Source of the DNA: Hahella sp. HN01
Lineage (GTDB): Bacteria > Pseudomonadota > Gammaproteobacteria > Pseudomonadales > Oleiphilaceae
Length of the DNA stretch: 64,000 nt
Direction of reading: 5' to 3'
NCBI RefSeq assembly: GCF_018986435.1
Contig: NZ_JAHMIN010000008.1
Location: forward strand, 62,261-126,260
Positions 50,057 through 59,776 of the stretch are shown here, piece after piece. The notes below the pieces were generated by a model. It was not told the DNA's origin. It saw only the letters and a program-made list of their open reading frames with translations, and did not search any database. Position numbers and translations under genes: made by a program. Each line of letters begins with the position of its first letter. Positions within the stretch are counted from its first letter, which is position 1.

Positions 50057-50584
50057 ATGCAAACCGTTCGTGTCTGGGACCCTCTGGTCCGCTTATTTCA
50101 CTGGACGTTAGCCACAGCGTGCATTCTGAATCTGTGGGTACTGGAGGACGGAAGTTCCTGGCACGAATGGGTCGGTTATTACGCCGGAGGCGCGATTGCG
50201 ATCAGAGTCTTATGGGGTTTTATAGGGACGCCCTACGCGCGCTTTCGGTCTTTTTTTCCTACGCCGACACGGCTTAAAAACTATGTAGGCGCACTCCTGT
50301 CCGGCAAGCCCACCGAAACGGTAGGCCACAATCCGATGGGCGGCCTGATGATTCTGGCGCTCATGTTCCTGGTGGCTGCGCTGGCGGTCAGCGGCTGGAT
50401 GATGAGCCTCGACGCCTTTTGGGGCGAAGACTGGCTGGAGGAAATTCACGAGGGCTTGGCCAACGCATTAATGGCGCTCATGCTTATTCACATCGCTGCG
50501 GTGAGCCTGTATTCACGCTTTGGCAAAGAAAATCTTATCGCCGCCATGGTCACCGGCAAAAAGCAAATCAGCAAACCGGAATAA
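50057..50584 (+). CDS. Cytochrome b561-type diheme membrane protein
   Basis: 175 aa with four membrane helices. Heme-ligand histidines are visible in RLFHWTLATACI, SSWHEWVGYYAGG, and the last helix LMLIHIAAVSLYS. It matches the cytochrome b/b6 domain (hydrogenase b-subunit-like, YdiJ-linked b561) family and begins V-R-V-W-D-P-L-V-R as usual. Likely passes electrons between quinol and a periplasmic partner, perhaps the PepSY protein. Translated 10 nt after it. Confidence 0.88.
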   Translation: MQTVRVWDPLVRLFHWTLATACILNLWVLEDGSSWHEWVGYYAGGAIAIRVLWGFIGTPYARFRSFFPTPTRLKNYVGALLSGKPTETVGHNPMGGLMILALMFLVAALAVSGWMMSLDAFWGEDWLEEIHEGLANALMALMLIHIAAVSLYSRFGKENLIAAMVTGKKQISKPE

Positions 50585-50608
50585 GCACCAGACGAAACGT
50601 CGTCAGGA

Positions 50609-51361
50609 TTATTGATACTTCTTCAGCAAGGCGGCGTAAGTGCCGTCTTCCAGCATATGCCGCAGGGTTTCTTCCATCAGCTTGAGCAATTCCGGATCTT
50701 TGGCCAGCGGCGATTTTCTGGAGATAATCAAATGGGCGGGGGTATCCGATGCGACTTTTGTCGGCAGCCCTTCTATCTTATCCTCCAGGCCCAGTTCCCG
50801 CGCCATGTAGTCGACTTCCAGGGCATTGCCAATCACAGCGTCGATGCGCTGCGCGGCAAGCAGACGCAGATTATGGCTCATGCTCTTCTCGATCACCTCA
50901 AAACGTCCCCGTTTTTGCGCATGATCAAACTCAGGATTGATGGAAAAGCCCAGATTCTTGCCCAGTACCTTGCCGTCCAAATCCTCCAGGCTGTAAAAAA
51001 CGATAGGCCGCTCCGGGTTAACAAACACACAATAGGTGCTCAGATGAATTGGCGGATCGAGAAAAATCGCATACTCCTCCCGCTCCGGCGTACGAAAAGC
51101 GGAAAAGCCGCCATCAATGGACCCCGCCGCCACTTCATGCAGCACTCTTTTCCAGGGATAGAGCTTGATATCGACCTTCCAGCCCAGACGACGCGCCATT
51201 TCTTCGACGATATCCACGTCCAGGCCTTTGACCTGATCGCCATCGCGCCATTCATATGGCTTGAAGTCCTCCTGTGAAGCCAGCACCAGCGACACTTCCG
51301 CCGCTGACGGCTGCATCAGTAGCGCGAGCAGCCCACTAAACACCCATACTGACAGTCTCAT
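50609..51361 (-). CDS. Periplasmic amino-acid-type substrate-binding protein (SBP family 3)
   Basis: 250 aa from ATG 51361 (MRLSVWVFSGLLALLMQPSAA), which yields a signal peptide. Bacterial extracellular solute-binding fold, family 3: FKPYEWRDGDQVKGLDVDIV, RLGWKVDI, SIDGGFSAFRTPERE and a hinge region. Such free-standing proteins may be importer receptors or take part in sensing. No ABC genes adjoin it. Convergent with the cytochrome b gene. Confidence 0.85.
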   Translation of the reverse strand: MRLSVWVFSGLLALLMQPSAAEVSLVLASQEDFKPYEWRDGDQVKGLDVDIVEEMARRLGWKVDIKLYPWKRVLHEVAAGSIDGGFSAFRTPEREEYAIFLDPPIHLSTYCVFVNPERPIVFYSLEDLDGKVLGKNLGFSINPEFDHAQKRGRFEVIEKSMSHNLRLLAAQRIDAVIGNALEVDYMARELGLEDKIEGLPTKVASDTPAHLIISRKSPLAKDPELLKLMEETLRHMLEDGTYAALLKKYQ

Positions 51362-51575
51362 TTGGCCTTTTCTCCGCAATGATAATAGCGCCTTATCATC
51401 CTTTCGGCCGACCATACCAACCCAAAAGCCTATTGTAGCTGATTCTTTTTTAATCTATTTATATAGCAACTTTACAAACGGTTACATATTTACAACAGAC
51501 AACTTTATAACAGACAACCGGGATGTCACGAATGAGCGCATTCGACCACCGGCCGGCGGCGAGAAGAGAACAGTT

Positions 51576-52448
51576 ATGCACGTAGTAAGCTACACCGAAC
51601 CCCAACTCCCTGATTTACTGACGCTTTACGCAAAGACCTTGCTAAAGCGGGAGCTGACCTACACTCGCCTGCCTGAATTATGCGTTGAGGTTTTCGATAT
51701 CACTCTTTGCCGCAGCCATCTGGAAAAATATCTGCACTTCTTTGAGTTTAGTCCGCAATACCGACAAACTGAACGCGCGCCCCTGCCGTTTCTGTATGTT
51801 TTTACCCAAAAACCCCAGCTGACCCTGCTAACCCGGCCGGAATTCCCTCTCAAACTGCTGGGTCTGGTGCACCTGGGCGTCAAGTTTATCCAGCGCTTTC
51901 CAGTATGCGCCCAAGACCGATTGACTGTACGCGCGTATTTATCCGGTCAGGAAGAATGCGCACATGGGCAAAGCTTCACGGTGACGACGGAAATCTGGAC
52001 CCGCGGTCAGGTGGCGGTGGAAATGGTCAATCATTACCTGAGCAAACGCCCGGGCAATCATCGCCCCGCCCGTAACGGACCGCGCACGCCGTTTTCCGAC
52101 GCGGCTCCGCAGACGACCTTCTATTTCGGCAGCGCCGATATTCGCCGTTATGCGAGGCTGTCCGGCGACTTCAATCCGATCCATCTGTACCAGTGGACCG
52201 CGCGTCTGTGCGGCATGAAGAAACCGATAGTGCATGGCATGTATTCCGTCGGCAAAATCATGGGCTACCTGAGCAATCAGAATGAACGTGAGATTCGCCA
52301 GGCGTCCTTTAAGTTCACCCGCCCCGTCTACGTGCCCAATGACTTATCCTTGTGGACCCACGCTTTCGATAATCGCACCATGGTGACCCTGGGCAGCCGC
52401 TCCAACGCCCCCAGCGTCTCCGCCGAGATCGAATACAAGCTGGGCTGA
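51576..52448 (+). CDS. MaoC-like hot-dog-fold dehydratase
   Basis: 290 aa from ATG 51576 (MHVVSYTEPQLPD); the ribosome site is weak. The C-terminal half (from about residue 180) is a MaoC hot-dog domain with the hydratase motif YARLSGDFNPIH (catalytic Asp and His) and IVHGMYSVGK. The N-terminal half is a second, degenerate hot-dog. Such proteins hydrate enoyl-CoA or act on 3-hydroxyacyl-ACP/CoA; which one here is not known. Standalone gene. Confidence 0.8.
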   Translation: MHVVSYTEPQLPDLLTLYAKTLLKRELTYTRLPELCVEVFDITLCRSHLEKYLHFFEFSPQYRQTERAPLPFLYVFTQKPQLTLLTRPEFPLKLLGLVHLGVKFIQRFPVCAQDRLTVRAYLSGQEECAHGQSFTVTTEIWTRGQVAVEMVNHYLSKRPGNHRPARNGPRTPFSDAAPQTTFYFGSADIRRYARLSGDFNPIHLYQWTARLCGMKKPIVHGMYSVGKIMGYLSNQNEREIRQASFKFTRPVYVPNDLSLWTHAFDNRTMVTLGSRSNAPSVSAEIEYKLG

Positions 52449-52455
52449 ACCTGCT

Positions 52456-52476
52456 CCGCCGCGTCCTGCGGCGGAA
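52456..52476 (+). terminator. GC-rich hairpin after MaoC-like gene
   Basis: 8-bp stem TCCGCCGC / GCGGCGGA with a 5-nt loop, 8 nt after the stop codon. No T run follows, so intrinsic termination is doubtful. Confidence 0.4.
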
Positions 52477-52614
52477 TAATCCTGAAAAGTATGCTACTTA
52501 ATTAATAGGCGTTATTTTTGATGCGCCGCATTGCGTCGCGTCGGCATCAACGGCGGAAAACGCGCAACGCCTTATTCCAACTTATTTTTTGCACCCGCTG
52601 TGGAGCCTTTATTC

Positions 52615-53556
52615 ATGTCCAGCGAAGTCAACGATCTGGAGCATACGCTGTTCGCTTTTATAGAAAGCAGCGACGAAGCTTACGCCCTCTTCAACGACCA
52701 GGATCTTCTTGAGTACTGCAACGTCGCTTTCGCCCGGCTTTTCAATGCTGAATGCGACTTTCTCGCCGGTTTCAGCTTTCGTCGTCTGGCGGAACGTTGC
52801 TACGACACCCGGCAAGGGATTCACATTGAGTCCGACGATCTTGAGGGGTGGTTGCGATACGCACAGGAATTACGTCGCACGCGCCAGTTTCGCAGCTATG
52901 AGGTGGAGATCAGCGGCGGTCGCTGGTTCTTATTCTCGGAACAGATCGACAAACAAGGCCGCATGCTGGTGCGCGCCCGCGACCTCACCGCGCAGAAGCA
53001 ACTGGAAGGCCGCATCAATCACGCCAACCAGAAGTTACGCCATATGGCTATGACGGATGAACTCACGCATGTCTCCAACTATCGCGGCTTTTTCGAAGCG
53101 GCGGAAGCGGAGGCGAATCGCTGCTGGCGCACCGGCGCGCCCATGACGCTGATGCTGCTGGACATGGACCATTTCAAAAAGGTCAACGACAACTATGGCT
53201 ATCCGGTGGGAGACGCAATATTGCGCCGCATCGCGGAAATGACCCGGGACGCGTTGCGTGAATACGATGTGTTTGGACGTATCGCCGGCGAAGAATTCGC
53301 CATTTTCCTCAGTCAGGCCAATGATAAGGTCGGCATGCAGATCGCGGGACGTCTCATCGAATCCATAGCCGACATGGTTTTCACCGGGCCCGAGGATGGC
53401 GATCCGGAAGTACGCGTCACCGCGTCTATCGGGCTGTGTATCGGAGAGTGCGATACGCCGTTCGAGCAGCTTTTCAAACAAGCGGAAGTGGCCTTGCAGC
53501 AGGCCAAAGATCAAGGCAGGAATCGTGTGGAGGTGTTCCACATGAAAAAAAACTGA
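52615..53556 (+). CDS. PAS-GGDEF diguanylate cyclase
   Basis: 313 aa from ATG 52615 (GGAG 9 nt upstream). PAS sensor about residues 10-125 (ESSDEAYALFNDQDLLEYCN), a short coiled linker (LEGRINHANQKLRHMA), then a GGDEF domain with TDELTHVSNYRGF, DMDHFKKVND and the active loop A-G-E-E-F in place of G-G-E-E-F. Metal and catalytic acids are kept, so c-di-GMP synthesis is likely though activity should be tested. No RxxD inhibitory site seen just upstream of the loop. Cytoplasmic. Confidence 0.88.
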   Translation: MSSEVNDLEHTLFAFIESSDEAYALFNDQDLLEYCNVAFARLFNAECDFLAGFSFRRLAERCYDTRQGIHIESDDLEGWLRYAQELRRTRQFRSYEVEISGGRWFLFSEQIDKQGRMLVRARDLTAQKQLEGRINHANQKLRHMAMTDELTHVSNYRGFFEAAEAEANRCWRTGAPMTLMLLDMDHFKKVNDNYGYPVGDAILRRIAEMTRDALREYDVFGRIAGEEFAIFLSQANDKVGMQIAGRLIESIADMVFTGPEDGDPEVRVTASIGLCIGECDTPFEQLFKQAEVALQQAKDQGRNRVEVFHMKKN

Positions 53557-53690
53557 CAGAGGTCTTCCAGAATTAGAAAAAGGATCTGCGACCATCCGCC
53601 GTCAGTGTCGTGCCCCTTGCGCTTGTCATGAGATCGCAAAAAGGACCGCAAAGCGCGCGACGACGTCAGATGGCCGCAGAAAACAGGGGG

Positions 53691-55133
53691 CTAGCCTCGT
53701 GTGAACGCCTCCGAGCCGGTCGCGGCGACATTATCCGCCGGCGCTTCCCAGCCGCCGCCCAAAGAGCGGTAAATTTCCACAACGCCTTTCATGATATCCG
53801 TCTCCGCCTGCATGGCTGCGTCTTCCGCCGCCAGACGGGTGCGCTCCGTGTCCAGCAACACCAGCAGGTCGATAAAGCCTTCCTTGTATTGCGCCTGGGC
53901 GATTTCCTGAGCCCGCGCGCTGCTCTCCACCTGCGCCTGCAAGTGCAGATAACGCTGTTGGCTCTGATGATAATTAACAAAGCTGAGCTGTGCGTCTTCC
54001 AAAGCCCGCAGAACCGTCTGTTGATAGTCTTCCAGGGCCGCCTCGTTCTGCGCCTCGGCCACTCGCACCCGCGCCTTCAGAGAAGCCCAATCCAGCACCG
54101 CCCAGTTCAGGCTGGGCGCCACGGACCAGGCGCCGGAGGAGGATTTCAGCAGTTCACTGCCGGAGCCGGAAATAAAGCCCAGGAAACCCGTCATCTCCAC
54201 CTTGGGAAACAGGTCCGCCGTCGCCACGCCAACTCGGGCGGTGGCCGACGCCAAACGCCGTTCAGCGACGCGCACGTCAGGACGGCGACGCAACAAGGTC
54301 GCGGGGTCGCCAATAGCCAGCGCCGTGGCCACCTGGGGAATGGGCTGATAACTCAAGTCCATCGCCAGCTTGCCGGGCTCGGAACCAGTCAGCACCGCCA
54401 GCCGATATTCATCACGGGCGATACGCGCCTGTAACGGAGCCAGAGTGGCTTGAGCACCGGCATACTGCGCCTTACTGCGCACCACATCCAGCTCTGCGCC
54501 GACGCCCGTCTTGTACTTGGCTTCCGTCAGATCCACGACGGATTTCAGATTCTCCAGATTGCGCTGCGCCACTTGAATCTGCGCCTGGGCGCCGCGCAAG
54601 TCCGCGTAGACGCGGACGACTTCGGCGATGATCTCCACCTGCACATTGCGTAACGCCGCGTCACTGGACAGCGCTTCCGCCTCCGCCGCTTCGATCAGCC
54701 GCGTCACGCGGCCGAAGAAGTCCAGATTCCAGCTCAGGTTGCCTCCAGCGGAATACTGCTCCACCTTGGCCGCGTCAGAGAAAGTCGGCGCCGACTTGGC
54801 GCGCGAGGCGCTGTAATCGGCGCCCACGCCGCCTTTCGGAAAGCGGTCGTCGCGACTGTCGTCAAAGGCGGCGTAAGCCGCCTTCACATTGGCCCGCGCC
54901 TTGGCGATGTCATGGTTGTCAGCAAGGGCGAGATCCACCAGTTTCTCAATACGGGGATCGTTGAATTGTCCCCACCAGTTTTCCTCCATACGCTGGAAGT
55001 CGAACTGCTGCTGATTAAACGTCTGCAATTGCGCCGCAGGCTGTTCCGGAGCCTGATAATCAGGCCCCACTGTCATGCATCCCGCCATAGCCAGAGTCAG
55101 CGCGGAGACCAGGAAAAACTTCGCCTTACGCAT
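53691..55133 (-). CDS. RND efflux outer-membrane lipoprotein (NodT/OprN family)
   Basis: 480 aa. Lipoprotein signal with lipobox M-A-G-C at residues 16-19. Two TolC-type OEP repeats (about 60-250 and 270-465) with long alpha-hairpins such as ANVKAAYAAFDD and LLRRRPDVRVAERRLASATA, the family's P-D-V-R-x-A-E-R-x-L. Forms the outer-membrane exit duct for the pump encoded upstream, whose gene it overlaps by 8 nt. Last gene of the operon. Confidence 0.93.
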   Translation of the reverse strand: MRKAKFFLVSALTLAMAGCMTVGPDYQAPEQPAAQLQTFNQQQFDFQRMEENWWGQFNDPRIEKLVDLALADNHDIAKARANVKAAYAAFDDSRDDRFPKGGVGADYSASRAKSAPTFSDAAKVEQYSAGGNLSWNLDFFGRVTRLIEAAEAEALSSDAALRNVQVEIIAEVVRVYADLRGAQAQIQVAQRNLENLKSVVDLTEAKYKTGVGAELDVVRSKAQYAGAQATLAPLQARIARDEYRLAVLTGSEPGKLAMDLSYQPIPQVATALAIGDPATLLRRRPDVRVAERRLASATARVGVATADLFPKVEMTGFLGFISGSGSELLKSSSGAWSVAPSLNWAVLDWASLKARVRVAEAQNEAALEDYQQTVLRALEDAQLSFVNYHQSQQRYLHLQAQVESSARAQEIAQAQYKEGFIDLLVLLDTERTRLAAEDAAMQAETDIMKGVVEIYRSLGGGWEAPADNVAATGSEAFTRG

Positions 55134-58100
55134 GAGCCGCCTCCCCTTGCGCTACGTCCTGTGGATCGCGCTTTTTCACCCAGCGACGAATCAGATGATA
55201 GAACAACGGCGTCAGCAACAATCCAAAGATCGTTACCCCGATCATGCCGGAGAACACCGCAACGCCCATGGCGTGACGCATTTCCGCGCCGGCGCCACTG
55301 GAGTACACCAATGGCGCCACGCCCATGATGAACGCCAGAGACGTCATCAGAATCGGACGCAAACGCAGGCGACAGGCTTCCAGAATGGCGTCCATCAGAC
55401 TGAGACCCGCATCCTGACGCTCCTTGGCGAACTCCACGATCAAAATCGCGTTTTTGGTCGCCAGTCCCACCAGTACGATCAGTCCAATCTGGGTGAAGAT
55501 ATTGTTATCTCCGCCGGACAGAATCACCCCGGTCATGGCTGACAACAACGTCATCGGTACGATCAGAATAATCGCCAATGGCAACGACCAGCTTTCGTAC
55601 TGCGCCGCCAGCACCAGGAAGACCAGCAGAACAACCAGCGGGAAGACGAATATTGCCGTGTTGCCCGCCAGAATCTGCTGATAGGTCAGCTCGGTCCACT
55701 CAAAGGTCATGCCGTTGGGCAACTCGTCTTTAAGCAGCTTTTCGATCGCCGCCTGGGCCTGACCTGAGCTGTAGCCCGGCGCCGGCGCCCCATTGATTTC
55801 CGCGGTGGGGTAACCGTTGTAGTGCATAACCCGATCCGGACCCGCCGTATGAGTGACGTTCACAAAGGAACCGATAGGAATCATGTCACCCTGGCCGTTG
55901 CGCACTTTCAAGCGGCTGATCTGATCCGCTTCCTGACGGAAGTCATCCTCCGCCTGCACATTCACCTGATAGGTGCGGCCGAACTGGTTGTAGTCGTTCA
56001 CATACAGCGAGCCCATGTAGACCTGCATGGTTTCAAACACATCGTTCAGAGACACGTTGTGAGACTTGGCCTTCTCGCGATCCACATCCACATCGATCTG
56101 CGGCACGTTGACCTGGAAGCTGCTGAACAGGCCAGTCAGTCCAGGGGTCGCCCAGGCTTTCTGCACGATATTCTGGGTTTGCGCATACAGCTCGTTGTAG
56201 CCCATGCTGGCGCGATCTTCGACCTGCAGGCGGAAACCGCCGATGGTGCCCAGCCCCATGACCGGAGGCGGTGGGAATATCGCCACAAAGGCTTCCTTGA
56301 TAGCGCTGTATTCGCCGTTCAACTGTCCTGCGATAGCGCCAGCGGACAGAGAGGGGTCCTTACGTTCCTCGAAGGGCTTCAGCGTCACGAATACGATGCC
56401 GCTGTTAGGGGCGTTCACAAAACCGTTCACAGACAAACCAGGGAATGCGACAGCGGATTCCACGCCGGGATGCTTCAGCGCGATGGCGGACATTTCCCGA
56501 ATCACGTCTTCAGTACGATCCAGCGAGGCCGCGTCCGGCAACTGCGCGAAGGACACCAGATACTGCTTGTCCTGCTGCGGCACGAAGCCCACGGGCGTGG
56601 TCTGGAACTGATGATAGGTCAGGCCGATCAGACCGCCGTACACCACCAGGATCACCAGACCGCCGCGAATGATGCGCTTCACGCCCCAGGTATAGGCATT
56701 GGAGGCCTTCGCAAAGAACTTGTTGAAAGGCGCGAACAACCAGCGTCCCAGCAGGCCGTCGATCATGCGGCTCAGCAGATCTTTCTTGGCGCCGTGCGGC
56801 TTCAGCAACACTGCGGACAACGCCGGACTCAAGGTCAGGGAGTTGATGGTTGAAATGATCGTGGAGATAGCAATGGTCAACGCGAACTGTTTATAAAACT
56901 GCCCGGTCAGCCCGGAAATAAACGCAGTAGGAATAAACACCGCGCTCAACACCAGAGAGGTCGCGATAATCGGACCGGTCACTTCTTTCATGGCCTGCTT
57001 GGTGGCGTCCACCGGCGTCATGCCCAGCTCGATATTACGCTCGACGTTTTCCACCACCACGATGGCGTCATCCACCACGATACCGATGGCCAACACCAGT
57101 CCAAACAAGGACAGCGCGTTCAGAGAGAAACCGAACAGATACATCACTGCGAAGGTGCCCACCAGGGATACCGGCACCGCCACCAATGGAATAATCGAGG
57201 CGCGCCAGGTCTGCAGGAACAGCACCACAACGATAACCACCAGCAGAATGGCTTCCAGCAGGGTTTGCACCACCGCTTTGATAGAGCCTTTTACGAAAAC
57301 CGTAGGATCGTAAACGATGGAGTAGTCCACGCCTTCCGGAAACGACTTCTTCAATTCCGCCATGGTGGCGCGCACGTTGTCGGAAATTTCAATGGCGTTG
57401 GAGCCAGGACGCTGGAATATCGGCAACGCCGCAGCAGGCTTGTTGTTCAGCAAAGAGCGCAATGCATAAGTGCTGGAGCCCAGCTCCACGCGGCCGACGT
57501 CTTTCAGACGGGTCATTTCCCCATTCGGACCGACGCGGACAATGATGTTTTCAAACTCTTCCGTGGATTCCAGGCGGCCTTTCACGTTGATCAGCAACTG
57601 GAAATCACTGGCGCTGGGAGATGGCGGAGCCGCCAGGGTGCCCGCCGCCACCGCGCGGTTCTGTTCACGAATGGCTTGCAGCACGTCGCTGGTGGTCAGA
57701 TTCAACGCAGCCACTTTTTCCGGGTCCAGCCAGATGCGCAGAGAGTAATCTCCGGCGCCGAACACACGTACTGCGCCCACGCCTTCAATTCGCGACAGCG
57801 CGTCTTTCACGTTCAAGGTGGCGTAGTTCGCCAGATAGAGCGTGTCGTAACGGTTATCCGGCGACACCATGTGCACAACCATGGTCAGGTCCGGCGAGGA
57901 TTTCTCCGTCGTCACGCCTAGACGCTGCACTTCATTGGGCAGACGCGGCAATGCGCGACTGACGCGGTTCTGCACGTCCACCTGCGCTTCGTCCAGGTCT
58001 GTACCCAAGGCGAAGGTCACCGTCAACGCCATACGGCCGTCGGAAGAGGCCTGGGAAGACATATAGAGCATGTTCTCCACGCCGTTGATCTCTTGCTCCA

Positions 58101-58299
58101 ACGGCGAGGCGACAGTTTCAGCGATAACCTTGGGGTTGGCGCCGGGATAGGTGGCGTTCACCACCACCGTGGGTGGAACCACCTCGGGATATTCCGTAAT
58201 AGGCAGCTCGAACACCGCCAGTGCGCCTGCGATAAATATCATTATCGACAGCACGCCGGCCAATATGGGCCGATGGATGAAATATTGCGACAGATTCAT
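55126..58299 (-). CDS. RND multidrug efflux pump (HAE1 family, MexF-like)
   Basis: 1057 aa, the usual length. Starts MNLSQYFIHRPILAGVLSIM with 12 expected membrane helices and two large periplasmic loops. Helix 4 carries the proton-relay Asp pair in GIVVDDAIVVVENVERN. Other HAE1 motifs: VNATYPGANPKVIAETVASP, GLATKNAILIVEFAKE. It exports hydrophobic drugs or signalling molecules with proton antiport; the nearest named relatives appear to be MexF-type by organisation. Sits 12 nt after the adaptor gene. Confidence 0.94.
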   Translation of the reverse strand: MNLSQYFIHRPILAGVLSIMIFIAGALAVFELPITEYPEVVPPTVVVNATYPGANPKVIAETVASPLEQEINGVENMLYMSSQASSDGRMALTVTFALGTDLDEAQVDVQNRVSRALPRLPNEVQRLGVTTEKSSPDLTMVVHMVSPDNRYDTLYLANYATLNVKDALSRIEGVGAVRVFGAGDYSLRIWLDPEKVAALNLTTSDVLQAIREQNRAVAAGTLAAPPSPSASDFQLLINVKGRLESTEEFENIIVRVGPNGEMTRLKDVGRVELGSSTYALRSLLNNKPAAALPIFQRPGSNAIEISDNVRATMAELKKSFPEGVDYSIVYDPTVFVKGSIKAVVQTLLEAILLVVIVVVLFLQTWRASIIPLVAVPVSLVGTFAVMYLFGFSLNALSLFGLVLAIGIVVDDAIVVVENVERNIELGMTPVDATKQAMKEVTGPIIATSLVLSAVFIPTAFISGLTGQFYKQFALTIAISTIISTINSLTLSPALSAVLLKPHGAKKDLLSRMIDGLLGRWLFAPFNKFFAKASNAYTWGVKRIIRGGLVILVVYGGLIGLTYHQFQTTPVGFVPQQDKQYLVSFAQLPDAASLDRTEDVIREMSAIALKHPGVESAVAFPGLSVNGFVNAPNSGIVFVTLKPFEERKDPSLSAGAIAGQLNGEYSAIKEAFVAIFPPPPVMGLGTIGGFRLQVEDRASMGYNELYAQTQNIVQKAWATPGLTGLFSSFQVNVPQIDVDVDREKAKSHNVSLNDVFETMQVYMGSLYVNDYNQFGRTYQVNVQAEDDFRQEADQISRLKVRNGQGDMIPIGSFVNVTHTAGPDRVMHYNGYPTAEINGAPAPGYSSGQAQAAIEKLLKDELPNGMTFEWTELTYQQILAGNTAIFVFPLVVLLVFLVLAAQYESWSLPLAIILIVPMTLLSAMTGVILSGGDNNIFTQIGLIVLVGLATKNAILIVEFAKERQDAGLSLMDAILEACRLRLRPILMTSLAFIMGVAPLVYSSGAGAEMRHAMGVAVFSGMIGVTIFGLLLTPLFYHLIRRWVKKRDPQDVAQGEAAHA

Positions 58300-58311
58300 A
58301 ACTGCTTACCT

Positions 58312-59598
58312 TTAGCCGCGAGGCTGTTCCAGTGCGGCGTTGGGAGAGGCTTTCGCCGGGGCGGCCGCTTGCGCCGCTTCCAGACGGGCCTGCTCCGTCA
58401 AATATTTTTCCACGATCTGTTGTTGCGCGTAGAAGCGCTCCAGCGCAGCGGGCTCCGCCATGGCGGTTTCCTGCGGCGTCACTTCAGCGCCGGGACGCAC
58501 CCGTTGCAGACCATTCACCACGATTTTCTCGCCAGGTTGCAGCCCCTTGCGGATCAGACGCAGGCCATCCACTTTCGGACCCAGCTCCACTGGACGGTAG
58601 GTCACCTTGTTATCTTCGCCGAGCACCAGCACGAATTTGTTGCTCAGGTCCGTATTGATGGCGCGATCGTTGATCAGAATGCCTTCATGACGGCCACTGG
58701 CGATAATTCTGACGCGAGCGAACAGACCCGGCGTGAATTCATCGTTCTGGTTATCGAACACAGCCCGTCCACGAATAGTTCCAGTCTCGGGATTTACCCG
58801 GTTATCCAGGAAGTCGATGTAGCCGGTATGAGAATAGTCCTGCTCGTTCGCCAGACTCATCAGCGCAGGGTTATCGCCGTCGCGGGCGCTGGGACGATCG
58901 CCCCGGGCGACCTGATCGCGGTATTTCAGATACGTGCGCTCATCAGCGTCGAAATAGGCGTAAACCTTATCCGTGGACACCAGCGTGGTGAGCAGGCTCT
59001 GACCAGCCTGCACATAGTTGCCTTCAGTAATCACAGCGCGGGAGACGCGACCGGCAATCGGCGCCGTCACTTTGGTGAAGCTCAGATTCAACTTGGCCGA
59101 TTCAAGCGCAGCCCGAGTAGACTGCACCTGGGCGCGAGCCTGACTCAACTGGCTCTCGCGGCTGTCCACCTGCTCTACGGAAATCGCGTTCTGCTTTTTC
59201 AGGCTTTGCGCCCGCTTCATATCGCGATCGGCAAGTTCCAGGCGCGCCTCGGCGCTGGCCAGGTCAGCGTTCAAGCGATTCACTTCCGCCTGAAAAGAGC
59301 GAGGATCGATTTCAAACAGCAGATCGCCTTTGTTGACTTGCGCGCCTTCTTCGAAGGTTACCTTATCGATGTAACCTGACACCCGCGGGCGCAACTCAAC
59401 TGTTTGCGTCGCCTCCAGGCGACCGGTGAATTCGTCCCATTCCGTAACGGGCTCGTTCAGCACGGTGGCGACGTCCACCATTGGCGGCGCCATAGCGTGG
59501 CCTTGCTGTTGTGGAGGTTCAGCGGGCTGGCAGGCGCTCAACAGGACTGCCGCCGACACTACCGCTCCGTATAGAATGAGAGATCTGGAAAATTTCAT
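58312..59598 (-). CDS. RND efflux periplasmic adaptor lipoprotein (MexE-like)
   Basis: 428 aa from ATG 59598 (MKFSRSL), AAAGGAG 6 nt upstream. Lipobox L-L-S-A-C at residues about 20-24. Membrane-fusion-protein layout: barrel and lipoyl parts (RPRVSGYIDKVTFEEGAQVN), alpha-hairpin (about 100-170, Gln/Ala/Glu-rich), second lipoyl (VTAPIAGRVSRAVITEGNYV) and beta-barrel. Joins pump and outer-membrane channel. First gene of the operon, opposite a LysR regulator. Confidence 0.94.
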   Translation of the reverse strand: MKFSRSLILYGAVVSAAVLLSACQPAEPPQQQGHAMAPPMVDVATVLNEPVTEWDEFTGRLEATQTVELRPRVSGYIDKVTFEEGAQVNKGDLLFEIDPRSFQAEVNRLNADLASAEARLELADRDMKRAQSLKKQNAISVEQVDSRESQLSQARAQVQSTRAALESAKLNLSFTKVTAPIAGRVSRAVITEGNYVQAGQSLLTTLVSTDKVYAYFDADERTYLKYRDQVARGDRPSARDGDNPALMSLANEQDYSHTGYIDFLDNRVNPETGTIRGRAVFDNQNDEFTPGLFARVRIIASGRHEGILINDRAINTDLSNKFVLVLGEDNKVTYRPVELGPKVDGLRLIRKGLQPGEKIVVNGLQRVRPGAEVTPQETAMAEPAALERFYAQQQIVEKYLTEQARLEAAQAAAPAKASPNAALEQPRG

Positions 59599-59707
59599 GA
59601 CAAGCTCCTTTGACTGACAGGCGCACAATAACCGGCCTCTACTGACAACCTGCTGTCAGTAGCTCCGTTAGCGCCTCAGGTTTTTTGCGATGCTTGCATT
59701 CTGTTCG

Positions 59708-59758
59708 CAATCATTGATATCGTCTAATTTATATTTGATATTCGATACATCATTAATT
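59708..59758. promoter_or_regulatory. Candidate LysR binding region in divergent promoter
   Basis: AT-rich stretch with repeated ATCATTGATATCG and TTGATATTCGATAC units just upstream of the LysR start (59777) and 110-160 nt from the adaptor start. LysR regulators bind such interrupted palindromes between divergent genes. Assignment is by position and partial symmetry. Confidence 0.4.
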
Positions 59759-59776
59759 TTTATATGAAGGCTCGAT

